This document shows positions 56,817-64,000 of a stretch of DNA of 64,000 nucleotides, in pieces. The notes under the pieces were generated by a model. It had not been told where the DNA came from, ran no database searches, and saw only the letters and a list, made by a program, of their open reading frames with translations. How positions within the stretch are numbered: position 1 is the stretch's first letter; every line of letters begins with the position of its first letter. The stretch comes from Polynucleobacter sp. AM-25C3 (GTDB lineage: Bacteria; Pseudomonadota; Gammaproteobacteria; Burkholderiales; Burkholderiaceae). Made by a program: the position numbers and the translations under genes. The stretch covers positions 1 to 64,000 of the forward strand of contig NZ_JACVOS010000004.1 in the NCBI RefSeq assembly GCF_018882335.1, given 5' to 3'.

Positions 56817-59219
56817 TTATTTACGTCGCGCTTTAGTACTGCGTACTGGTGGTTTAGTACCAGCAGGCTTACCGGCTGGCCTATTAGGTTTGCCAGATTT
56901 TGCAACCTGGCTAGTGCTGCGACCTGCCTTGTTTTTGGATTGATTGGCGCTCAGGTTACCGCCAGACTTAGCAGCATTCACATTGACACCAGCATGTTTC
57001 TGTGGCTCTTTGCTACCAGGGCGGCCTTTCTTTGGGGATGCCTTCTTATTGGGCCTACCGGTATCACTTGCCAAAATAATTTGACGACGATTCGTGGTTC
57101 CGCCTGGCTCTAAGCCAACCGACTTCACGAGACTAAATTCAATCTTGCGGGCATCTAGATCAACACGACTGACCAAGACGTGCACACGATCACCTAAGCG
57201 ATAACGAATGCCAGTTCGCTCACCACGTAATTCTTGACGAGCCTCGTCGTACTGGAAGTAATCGCCACCCAACTCCGTCACATGAATCATTCCCTCAACA
57301 AACAGGTTTTCGAGCTGAACAAATAAACCAAATGTAGCCACACCCGTAACCGTTCCTGAGTATTCTTGGCCGAGATGGTCGCGCATGTAATAGCACTTGA
57401 GCCAAGCTTCCACATCGCGAGAAGCTTCGTCTGCACGGCGTTCGTTTGACGAGCAATGGACTCCAAGCTGCCCCCAAATCGGCAAAGCCGCATTGGCACC
57501 CTTAGGTAGTTTAGGTAAACGAGAACCCTTAGCTGCCGCCTCTTTTGCGTCACTATGGGACTTCTTGGCGTTAACCGCATTCTCGCGACCCTTGCCCTTG
57601 CGCGGCAAAGTAAGGTTCAACGGAACCGTTGGCGGCAATACTGGTGCGTAAGGCTTGTTAGCTAAGATCGCTTTAATCACGCGATGCGTTAAGAGGTCTG
57701 GGTATCGTCGAATTGGACTGGTGAAGTGGGAGTACGCAGGATAGGCCAGGCCGAAGTGGCCTTCATTATCTGGCTGATACATTGCCTGTTGCATAGCGCG
57801 CAACACCACTGTCTGGAGCATATTCGCATCAGGGCGATCTTTGATATCGCGCATGAGCTTGGCGAAGTCTTTGGGCTTCGGCTTTTCCCCACCATCCAAT
57901 GACAATCCAGATGTGCGCAGCACTTGGCGAAGGGTAACCAATTTCTCTTCAGAAGGCTCGCCATGAACACGGTAAAGACTGAGATGCTTGTTCTTATCAA
58001 TAAAATCTGCAGCGCAAACGTTGGCCGTCAACATGCACTCTTCAATTAAGCGGTGAGCATCATTACGCAGACGGGGCTCGATTCTGAGAATCTTGCCAAG
58101 CTCGTTACTAATAATCTGAGTTTCAGTGGTTTCGAATTCGATAGCACCGCGCTTTTGACGTGCATCCAACAAAATCTTATACAGAGAATAGAGATTGGTC
58201 AGTAAAGGCCTGAACTCAGAAAAACGAGTGGCTTCAGGACCCTTGCTATTAGAAAGCACTTCCCACACCGTATCGTAGGTAAAGCGTTGTGCAGAATGCA
58301 TGACTGCTGGATAGAACTGATATGCCAGCACTAGCCCATTGTTATCTACAACAGAGTCGCACACCATGCATAAGCGATCGACTCCGGGGTTTAAGGAACA
58401 AAGGCCATTGGAGATTTTCTCGGGCAACATCGGTATAACCCGTCTCGGGAAATACACTGAGGTTGCACGCAAAAGACCCTCGTCATCCAAGGGGTGGCCA
58501 GGCTTCACATAATGAGAGACGTCAGCGATGGCTACGATGAGGCGCCAAGCCTTGCTCTTGCCGTACATGACAGGCTCGCAATACACCGCATCATCAAAGT
58601 CACGAGCATCAGCACCGTCAATAGTGACCAATGGTACGTCACGCAAATCAACTCGACCTTCTAGATCAGATTGCTGAACGGTATCAGGCAATGCCTCTGC
58701 TTCTTTTATAACTGCTGCAGAAAATTCATGAGGCACGCCATACTTACGCACGGCAATTTCAATCTCCATACCAGGATCATCAATCTCACCAAGCACTTCA
58801 ACAACGCGACCCACGGCTTGACGATAGCTATCTGGATAGTCAATGATCTCCACGCTGACCACTTGACCTAATTTGGCGTTGCCTTGGCCTTTTGGTGGAA
58901 TCAAAATATCGTGGCCGATACGTTTATCTTCTGGCGCAACAATCAAAACGCCGTTCTCATTTAAGAGGCGCCCAATAACCACTTTATTGGCGTGCAAAAT
59001 CACATCGACAATCTGACCTTCTGGGCGACCGCGGCGATCCGTTCCCAACACTCTGACGTTGACTCTATCTCCGTGCATGACGCGGGACATTTCTCTTTCA
59101 GAAAGAAAAATATCCTCACCGCCATCATCCGGGATTACAAATCCAAATCCATCTCGATGACCTTGGACTGTACCTAGACGGTCAGCCTCTCGTGGCACCA
59201 AGTTTTTTGCTTTACGCAT
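56817..59219 (-). CDS. rnr: Ribonuclease R
   Basis: Processive 3'-5' exoribonuclease that degrades structured RNA. The 800 residues hold cold-shock-like domains (about 15-170), the RNB catalytic core (DGADARDFDDAVY at about 204-216), an S1 domain (about 620-700) and a long Lys/Ala/Gly basic C-terminal tail (about 715-800) that would help unwind duplexes. A 65-residue low-complexity basic insertion at about 522-588, just before GVHCSSNERRADEASRDVE, is larger than I expect. Confidence 0.95.
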   Translation of the reverse strand: MRKAKNLVPREADRLGTVQGHRDGFGFVIPDDGGEDIFLSEREMSRVMHGDRVNVRVLGTDRRGRPEGQIVDVILHANKVVIGRLLNENGVLIVAPEDKRIGHDILIPPKGQGNAKLGQVVSVEIIDYPDSYRQAVGRVVEVLGEIDDPGMEIEIAVRKYGVPHEFSAAVIKEAEALPDTVQQSDLEGRVDLRDVPLVTIDGADARDFDDAVYCEPVMYGKSKAWRLIVAIADVSHYVKPGHPLDDEGLLRATSVYFPRRVIPMLPEKISNGLCSLNPGVDRLCMVCDSVVDNNGLVLAYQFYPAVMHSAQRFTYDTVWEVLSNSKGPEATRFSEFRPLLTNLYSLYKILLDARQKRGAIEFETTETQIISNELGKILRIEPRLRNDAHRLIEECMLTANVCAADFIDKNKHLSLYRVHGEPSEEKLVTLRQVLRTSGLSLDGGEKPKPKDFAKLMRDIKDRPDANMLQTVVLRAMQQAMYQPDNEGHFGLAYPAYSHFTSPIRRYPDLLTHRVIKAILANKPYAPVLPPTVPLNLTLPRKGKGRENAVNAKKSHSDAKEAAAKGSRLPKLPKGANAALPIWGQLGVHCSSNERRADEASRDVEAWLKCYYMRDHLGQEYSGTVTGVATFGLFVQLENLFVEGMIHVTELGGDYFQYDEARQELRGERTGIRYRLGDRVHVLVSRVDLDARKIEFSLVKSVGLEPGGTTNRRQIILASDTGRPNKKASPKKGRPGSKEPQKHAGVNVNAAKSGGNLSANQSKNKAGRSTSQVAKSGKPNRPAGKPAGTKPPVRSTKARRK

Positions 59220-59348
59220 TTAATTCCTTCGGCAATACATGCCTTATATTTCAATGATTGTTCTTAATTAGGCTACTGTATCAAACCACTAAGTCTGAAG
59301 GGGGAAAGCCGAATGGGGTTATAAAGTGAGCCAAAAGGCGCATACCTT

Positions 59349-59354
59349 TATAAT
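59349..59354 (+). promoter_or_regulatory. -10 box of tRNA-Leu
   Basis: TATAAT ends 8 bases before the tRNA's first base, so transcription would start at about 59361. The -35 region is not recognisable. Confidence 0.55.
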
Positions 59355-59362
59355 AATGGCAT

Positions 59363-59449
59363 GCCCAGGTGGCGAAATTGGTAGACGCACCAGCTTCAGG
59401 TGCTGGCGATCGTAAGGTTGTGGGGGTTCGAGTCCCTTCCTGGGCACCA
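59363..59449 (+). tRNA. tRNA-Leu (anticodon CAG)
   Basis: A class II tRNA with long variable arm. The acceptor GCCCAGG pairs with CCTGGGC, the discriminator is A, and CCA is encoded. Stem CCAGC/GCTGG encloses TTCAGGT, giving CAG, which reads CUG. Transcribed alone, divergent from rnr. Confidence 0.96.
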
Positions 59450-59471
59450 AATACACCTACTAAGACCTATA

Positions 59472-59493
59472 TGGGGACCACACACCCCTTTTT
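59472..59493 (+). terminator. Terminator after tRNA-Leu
   Basis: TGGGG-ACCACACA-CCCC is followed by five Ts, 23 bases after the CCA. The stem is only four to five pairs, so it is a weak but plausible terminator. Confidence 0.55.
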
Positions 59494-59503
59494 CAATAGG
59501 CAC

Positions 59504-60001
59504 TTAAATATCCATGGTTCGATGCAAGATCTTGGGTTTCATTTCACCCCAAAGACCCTCAAACCCCTCCGCCCTATCCGCTGACAGCTTAATAGGCTCA
59601 AAGAGGCCACTAAAAAAGATCGTCTTTTTCGGAGCCAAGGTCTTTTCAAACTCAGTTAAGGCTACCGGCTTATCGTCAATATCGCGAGTTAATTGAGCAG
59701 AGCAAACAATCGCTTCATCGTCATCCTGATCAATCACGGCAAATTCAATCCACTGTTGAGACTTCTCCAAAATCACTAGCGTTCCCCTTGCATAGCAAAC
59801 CGCCTCATGCTCTTGAACGATATAGGCCAAAAATTGGTTTTCTTCATCTTTATCCATGCCTAGGTCATCAATAAAAAAGAGGTATTGATCTCCAGCCCCA
59901 TTAACCAAAGTAAACACCTTAGGAATGACGCCATGCCCTAAGGCAAGATTGCGGTAATAAGAGGAAAGTTCAACTGCGAGGTTTTCGGCAAAAAGATGCA
60001 T
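59504..60001 (-). CDS. Uncharacterised soluble protein
   Basis: A 165-residue acidic protein with no signal peptide or membrane segment. Alternating strands and helices (PKVFTLVNGAGDQYLFFIDD, FLAYIVQEHEAVCYARGTLVIL) suggest a compact alpha/beta domain. I do not recognise the family. It lies 21 bases downstream of the DUF4239 membrane gene, probably cotranscribed. Confidence 0.7.
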   Translation of the reverse strand: MHLFAENLAVELSSYYRNLALGHGVIPKVFTLVNGAGDQYLFFIDDLGMDKDEENQFLAYIVQEHEAVCYARGTLVILEKSQQWIEFAVIDQDDDEAIVCSAQLTRDIDDKPVALTEFEKTLAPKKTIFFSGLFEPIKLSADRAEGFEGLWGEMKPKILHRTMDI

Positions 60002-60022
60002 AAGAGATTAAGAGGTAAAAGT

Positions 60023-60808
60023 TTATTCAGTGCGAGTCTTGATGGACTCAATGATTTTAATAAAGGGTTCAGCCTTAACCGAGCTTTGGCCTTTGAAAGG
60101 CTGATCCGTAATCACCAAGAGAGAGATCAGTGCACCCAAAGTGACAGGCAGAATTTTGAATCCCATGAAAAAAGAATCGGAAGGCAAGAACAAGGTATTA
60201 ATACCGAGCAAGGCCACCATACAAATAATGATGACTACCCAAAATAAATTCGGCAAACGCGCTGAAGAGCGCTCTATTCTTGACTCCCTGCTTTCAGCAA
60301 CCTCCTCCGCCTTTTTAAGAATGTCGGTATACATTGCTGTTTGCCTATTGGTCTGGGGCTCAAGGGATAAGAGCTTGCGAGAAATGCCTCGCCAAAGCAT
60401 ATGAGTCTTTGGGCTACCCTGACCCTCTTTCAACAAGTCCCACTCATCGTTGACGATGGAGTTCATATAATCAAACAACTCTTTGCGCATGATGGCAATT
60501 GAAGGATCACCATAACGAACTAGTAGACGATCAAGATTATTGATTTGACCGGCCTCTCTCGAAACCAAAGACTGCACTTCACGAAAATTCGTTTGCGCTT
60601 GATTTAATAAGAAACCGATTAAAAGACCGCTTAAGGTAATGATTGACCCAAAGAGACTCAATCCTAATCGAGTGCTATCTTCAGTAGGCGCAAAGAAAGG
60701 AATCGATTGCAAAATACGCGGCATCACATCTAGCAAAACCACAAAGAACATTACCAGAATAATTAATATCTGGATGTTACTGCGCTTATAAATCCAATTG
60801 AAAAACAT
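60023..60808 (-). CDS. DUF4239 (bestrophin-like) membrane protein
   Basis: A 261-residue protein. Two membrane segments lie near the N-terminus (about 13-33 and 50-68), followed by a long cytoplasmic helical part (AQTNFREVQSLVSREAGQIN). Two more segments close the protein (about 190-235). This matches DUF4239. The function is unproven, and bestrophin-like relatives pass anions. It sits 20 bases downstream of the dienelactone hydrolase gene. Confidence 0.78.
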   Translation of the reverse strand: MFFNWIYKRSNIQILIILVMFFVVLLDVMPRILQSIPFFAPTEDSTRLGLSLFGSIITLSGLLIGFLLNQAQTNFREVQSLVSREAGQINNLDRLLVRYGDPSIAIMRKELFDYMNSIVNDEWDLLKEGQGSPKTHMLWRGISRKLLSLEPQTNRQTAMYTDILKKAEEVAESRESRIERSSARLPNLFWVVIIICMVALLGINTLFLPSDSFFMGFKILPVTLGALISLLVITDQPFKGQSSVKAEPFIKIIESIKTRTE

Positions 60809-60828
60809 ATAAACCTTTAGATGAACTG

Positions 60829-61515
60829 TTAATTACCTAGTGTATTTTTTAAGAAAGTCATCGTGCGCTCCCAAGCCAAATCAGCAGCTTGCGAGTTGTA
60901 CTGTAGTGGCGGTAATTGTCTTGAGTCTGACTTTGGATTGGCAAATGCATGCTTGGCATCGTAGCGCTGGAAATCATAATTCACACCGGCAGACCTCAAC
61001 TTATCTTCCAGCAGATCAACACCAGCGATAGAGAAGAACTCATCATGCAGTGCCCAGTGCGCCAACATCGGTTTTTTAATTGCCTGAGCATCAACGTACT
61101 CCAGTGGAGGATAACCATACCAAACTACCGTCCCGTCGCATTCCGGCACGAGGCCAGCCGACAATACGGTCAGCGCCCCACCCATGCAAAATCCAGTAAC
61201 CGCTACTTTGGCGCTTCCTGTTGCTTTGAGGTACTGGACGGCGCCGCGAATGTCTTGACTTGCGGCATCTCCGAAATTGAGGTCATTCATTAAATGCTCT
61301 GCCTCGTTCGCTTCAAGCGCTAACTTACCTCGATAGAGGTCAGGAACTAAGGCGCGGTACCCTGCTTTTGCCAAGCGATTGGCGACATTTTTAATCTCAT
61401 CATCAAGACCCCACCACTCCTGAATAACTACTATGCCAGGAGCATTTTTTGGATTAGCAGGCTCAATTAAATAAGCCTCTACCGATGTACCGTCAGGCCT
61501 CTGAAATGTCATCAT
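60829..61515 (-). CDS. Dienelactone hydrolase-family protein
   Basis: A 228-residue alpha/beta hydrolase. The nucleophile is a cysteine (GFCMGG, Cys about 116), with acid HDEFF and histidine DAKHAFANP, the DLH triad. EWWGLDDEIKNVANRLAKAG is family-typical. Dienelactone hydrolase opens lactones in chlorocatechol breakdown; no such pathway is nearby, so its substrate is open. Confidence 0.88.
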   Translation of the reverse strand: MMTFQRPDGTSVEAYLIEPANPKNAPGIVVIQEWWGLDDEIKNVANRLAKAGYRALVPDLYRGKLALEANEAEHLMNDLNFGDAASQDIRGAVQYLKATGSAKVAVTGFCMGGALTVLSAGLVPECDGTVVWYGYPPLEYVDAQAIKKPMLAHWALHDEFFSIAGVDLLEDKLRSAGVNYDFQRYDAKHAFANPKSDSRQLPPLQYNSQAADLAWERTMTFLKNTLGN

Positions 61516-61548
61516 TGCATTCTCTCTATTGGAAATGGATTGGGGTGT

Positions 61549-62763
61549 TTACTGCGCTTGTTTATCGGTATGAATATATCCCACCAACCAGAAGGTAAGC
61601 AAGCCACATACCGCTGCCCCGTAACCAACTAGGTTGTAATTCTCCATCTTGCCATCAGTGCCGATCGTCACAACCGCCCCCGCGATGACAGACGCCAATC
61701 CGGATGCCAACATCTGCACGGAGCCAACCAGACTCATGAAAGTGCCGCGAATTTTAGCCTCTACGACTTGACTCACTATTGCCATCGCCGGAATCATGCG
61801 GCCGGAAACCAGGATGAAAAACGCTGTTGAATTAATCAAGACCACCCAGAGTGGCACAGGCATCAAATTGGTGGTCACCAGCAAAGGAATCAGACTGATG
61901 ATAGCCAGCACTCTAAATATCTTTACCTTGCCATAGCGATCTGCCATATGGCCAATCAACTTGGAACTCATCAAGGTAGCAATACCACCACAAAGATAAA
62001 TCAGTGAAATATAAGAGTTATCAATTCCGACGTTAGAGGTGAGATACAAGGCGATATAGGGAATCACAGAAAAACCCGTCAGCATGATGAGCGCCATAAA
62101 AATAAATGCACGCAGATGTTGATGGGCTACAAAGACACTCCAGATCTGACTGAGGCGACTTCCCTCATGAGTATGTCCAAGATGCCCTGCAATCTTCGGA
62201 ATATTGCGATAACCCAAATAGAGAATCAGGCTCGACACCAAGGCAATAAATATGAATGGAGCACGCCAACCCAAGGAAGGAATGTTGTTAGCTAAAAACA
62301 GGCTCAGCGGCACACCTGCAACTGTTGATACTGAGAAGGCGGACATCACCGTACCCAAAGCTTTACCCCTTCGCTCAAATGGAATGGAGTCAGCGATGAT
62401 GGTTTGCACCAGCGACCCCAAGATTCCTCCAAAGGCGCCTGCACAAGCCCGTGCAATAAAAAGAGAATGATAATCCGGGGCTAGCCCACAAACTAAGGTG
62501 GCAATAATGAAGCAGGCATACAGGCTGAGCAGCAATACTCGCCTTTCAAAGCGATCTACGAAATAAGTGGCAAATACACCTGCAATTGCGGCAGCAAAGG
62601 TATAGGAGGAGAGTAAAAGGCCGAACTGATGGGTATTGATATTGAGCTCCCGAATAAATTCGGGCCCCAGCGGCATCATGATCATGAAGTCCAGAATATG
62701 GGTGAACTGAATTCCGGCCAAAGAGAATAGGAAAAAGCGTTCTTTCTGCTTTCCACCTGGCAT
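61549..62763 (-). CDS. MFS transporter, DHA1/sugar-efflux-like
   Basis: A 404-residue, 12-segment permease. Loop motifs are FVDRFERRVLL after segment 2 and ADSIPFERRGKALGTVMSAFSV after segment 4. Antiporter motif C is weak. It resembles the AraJ/Bcr drug and sugar exporters. I chose the ATG at 62763; a TTG five codons earlier is possible. It lies 33 bases upstream of the hydrolase gene. Confidence 0.83.
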   Translation of the reverse strand: MPGGKQKERFFLFSLAGIQFTHILDFMIMMPLGPEFIRELNINTHQFGLLLSSYTFAAAIAGVFATYFVDRFERRVLLLSLYACFIIATLVCGLAPDYHSLFIARACAGAFGGILGSLVQTIIADSIPFERRGKALGTVMSAFSVSTVAGVPLSLFLANNIPSLGWRAPFIFIALVSSLILYLGYRNIPKIAGHLGHTHEGSRLSQIWSVFVAHQHLRAFIFMALIMLTGFSVIPYIALYLTSNVGIDNSYISLIYLCGGIATLMSSKLIGHMADRYGKVKIFRVLAIISLIPLLVTTNLMPVPLWVVLINSTAFFILVSGRMIPAMAIVSQVVEAKIRGTFMSLVGSVQMLASGLASVIAGAVVTIGTDGKMENYNLVGYGAAVCGLLTFWLVGYIHTDKQAQ

Positions 62764-62898
62764 GTGATGCTCGGTCAAGGGTTTCTTTACATGAAATTAG
62801 AGATGTGACATTATCAACCCACAGAGAAATCACCGCTTGGGCTTTCTACGGTCCCACCCATTGATTTTTACTCCTCTCGTTTAAGAGTATTGCTACCC

Positions 62899-63390
62899 AT
62901 GAATATCATCACCGCCTTCTCCAACTTCCCATTTTTGCTACTATTCCGGGATGCCGCTTGGGGAATTTTTTTCCTCATCTGTATCTTGATATTTCATGGC
63001 AGCGCTATTAACCATGTCTACATGCGCTTCGAGCGCCTGACACGTCAAAATCTCAAGTCAAACCAATACAACCGCGTGTTCTACCATTTCTATGCCACTT
63101 TTGTATTTCTGGCCATGTTTCACTTATTGGAAATTCTATTTTGGGCATGCGTCATCATCGGCATAGATCTTATGCCAGAGGCTATCGATGCCATTCTCTT
63201 TGCAGGTAGCTGTTACACAACCGTCGGCTTTGAGGCTGACAACCTGAAAGATGGCTGGAAAACCTTTGCATTTTTCATCTCATTTAGCGGGCTTTTTTCA
63301 TTGGCCTGGACCACTTCCATCATGATCGGTATGACCACTACCTATAAAAATGCCTGGGATCAAAAATATCGTCACACCAACAGCTATTAA
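62899..63390 (+). CDS. Small membrane protein with channel-like pore
   Basis: A 163-residue protein with four hydrophobic stretches (about 10-35, 65-90, 95-105 and 122-145). Residues 104-114 read SCYTTVGFEAD, between a membrane helix and a short loop helix. The arrangement is that of the two-helix potassium channel, whose filter is T-V-G-Y-G-D. Here the last positions are F-E-A-D. I chose the ATG at 62899; a TTG lies 3 codons earlier. Conductance is unproven. Confidence 0.72.
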   Translation: MNIITAFSNFPFLLLFRDAAWGIFFLICILIFHGSAINHVYMRFERLTRQNLKSNQYNRVFYHFYATFVFLAMFHLLEILFWACVIIGIDLMPEAIDAILFAGSCYTTVGFEADNLKDGWKTFAFFISFSGLFSLAWTTSIMIGMTTTYKNAWDQKYRHTNSY

Positions 63391-63464
63391 GCTAGGTTCA
63401 GTAATTTTCTGCAATTTTCAGGATATTGGGAGTATCATTAGGGTTAACCCTTAAGGAGCCCACC

Positions 63465-63620
63465 ATGGCACATTCAAACTCAGTACAGTTTCACCAGGCA
63501 CCAGCATTCAGCTTTAAGCCTTTATTTGCTATCAGAGACTTCTTTAGCCTCCTGATTACCGCATTTAGCGAAGCAAAAATAATGGAACAGAAATCACGTA
63601 AAACTAGCGGAAATTGGTAA
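63465..63620 (+). CDS. Small uncharacterised protein
   Basis: A 51-residue protein starting MAHSNSVQFHQAPAFSF, with one short hydrophobic stretch (FKPLFAIRDFFSLLITAF). AAGGAG 6 bases before the ATG makes this start convincing; the frame is open 13 codons upstream. A 12-base palindrome, AGGGTTAACCCT, lies just before the site. It has its own terminator. I do not recognise it. Confidence 0.65.
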   Translation: MAHSNSVQFHQAPAFSFKPLFAIRDFFSLLITAFSEAKIMEQKSRKTSGNW

Positions 63621-63670
63621 TTTCTGACTGATTTACCCCTGTTTTGAGCCATTTTTTGACGTTTTAAAGA

Positions 63671-63701
63671 AATAAGCCTCCGAATTTTTCGGAGGCTTAT
63701 T
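63671..63701. terminator. Bidirectional terminator
   Basis: AATAAGCCTCCGAA and TTCGGAGGCTTATT form a perfect 14-pair stem with a 3-base loop. It lies between the small + strand gene and the convergent edge gene and serves both. Confidence 0.85.
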
Positions 63702-63719
63702 CATTTCCAAACCTAGCCT

Positions 63720-64000
63720 CTAGCGCTTAATGTAATAGCCATAGACGCAACGCGTTCCACCCCGAGAGGGATTGTGAGTATCTTGAATAACTCCATCGAT
63801 AACCGCAGTTAAGTGTTTGGAAACCTTCACAATTAAGGCTCCTGTCGGTAGCTCATTGGCTAGCAAATGAACCTGACACCCAGCTCCAATTTTCATTGTC
63901 GGAACCCACTCAAATCCGTGACCCACGATGTAGTCATGAAAGACATTGCGGTGATTGCCATTACGCGGAGACGCACCCTTTGCATTGAGCCTTCGAGCTA
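63720..64000 (-). CDS. Uncharacterised protein, 3' part, runs off the right edge
   Basis: The frame stays open from its stop at 63720 to the window edge, about 92 codons. A start at 63926 (GTG) is possible, but the codons upstream (NGNHRNVFHDYI) look conserved, so the true start is beyond the window. The end reads VSKHLTAVIDGVIQDTHN then RGGTRCVYGYY. The style recalls proteins often seen in phage or plasmid DNA; I cannot name the family. Confidence 0.65.
   Translation of the reverse strand, partial: ARRLNAKGASPRNGNHRNVFHDYIVGHGFEWVPTMKIGAGCQVHLLANELPTGALIVKVSKHLTAVIDGVIQDTHNPSRGGTRCVYGYYIKR

Overview
The window looks like a chromosomal segment of a free-living betaproteobacterium of the Burkholderiaceae, most probably Polynucleobacter. 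This rests on recognised protein families, a moderate GC content (roughly mid-40s percent by eye, not computed), and gene order: tRNA-Ser/lysC/tilS/accA, thrS-infC-rpmI-rplT-pheS-pheT-ihfA-merR-tRNA-Pro, and odhA-odhB-lpdA-zapE. Almost all of it is ordinary core genome. I see no CRISPR array, rRNA operon, prophage or secretion cluster.

Layout. 1-1135: accessory edge beside a tRNA-Ser(GCU), with the start of an IS3-type transposase and a NYN-domain nuclease gene. 1136-7692: tRNA-Ser, aspartate kinase, a ParE-type toxin-antitoxin pair on the opposite strand, then tilS, accA, a DNA glycosylase and cysS. 7753-14579: mostly + strand housekeeping genes (TPR lipoprotein, ppiB, lpxH, trmJ, cysE, ribosomal oxygenase), with suhB and a SlyD-like isomerase on the - strand, ending in a tiny Ala/Pro-rich lipoprotein. 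14652-26082: a long - strand run from the 2-oxoglutarate dehydrogenase genes through zapE, a PHP phosphoesterase, trpS, dapA and bamC. 26380-28062: a DNA-binding/pseudo-receiver protein, an H-NS-like protein and a thioesterase. 28122-35855: the translation cluster, flanked by tRNA-Pro(GGG) and tRNA-Val(GAC). 35874-41212: relA, a cation-efflux/hydrolase fusion, and 3-oxoacid CoA-transferase. 41410-49381: ETF-ubiquinone oxidoreductase, transporters, aroC, a CBS protein, a YihY protein and wrbA. 49529-55999: an H1-like basic protein, polyphosphate kinase 2, small envelope proteins, and a glutamate/aspartate ABC importer. 56031-64000: rlmB-rnr, tRNA-Leu(CAG), uncharacterised membrane proteins, a hydrolase, an MFS transporter, a small channel-like protein, and a gene running off the right edge.

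The observations I rate highest are these. (1) A single 606-residue frame joins a zinc-type cation diffusion facilitator to a complete alpha/beta hydrolase. (2) Aspartate kinase has a strong internal ribosome binding site and ATG that would make a separate regulatory subunit. (3) The toxin-antitoxin pair has a near-consensus promoter and a perfect operator palindrome. (4) The H-NS-like gene and the small lipoprotein gene both have structured 5' leaders. (5) A small membrane protein has a potassium-channel-like filter with altered residues. None of these amounts to a clearly new multi-gene system. The fusion protein is the most unusual single item.
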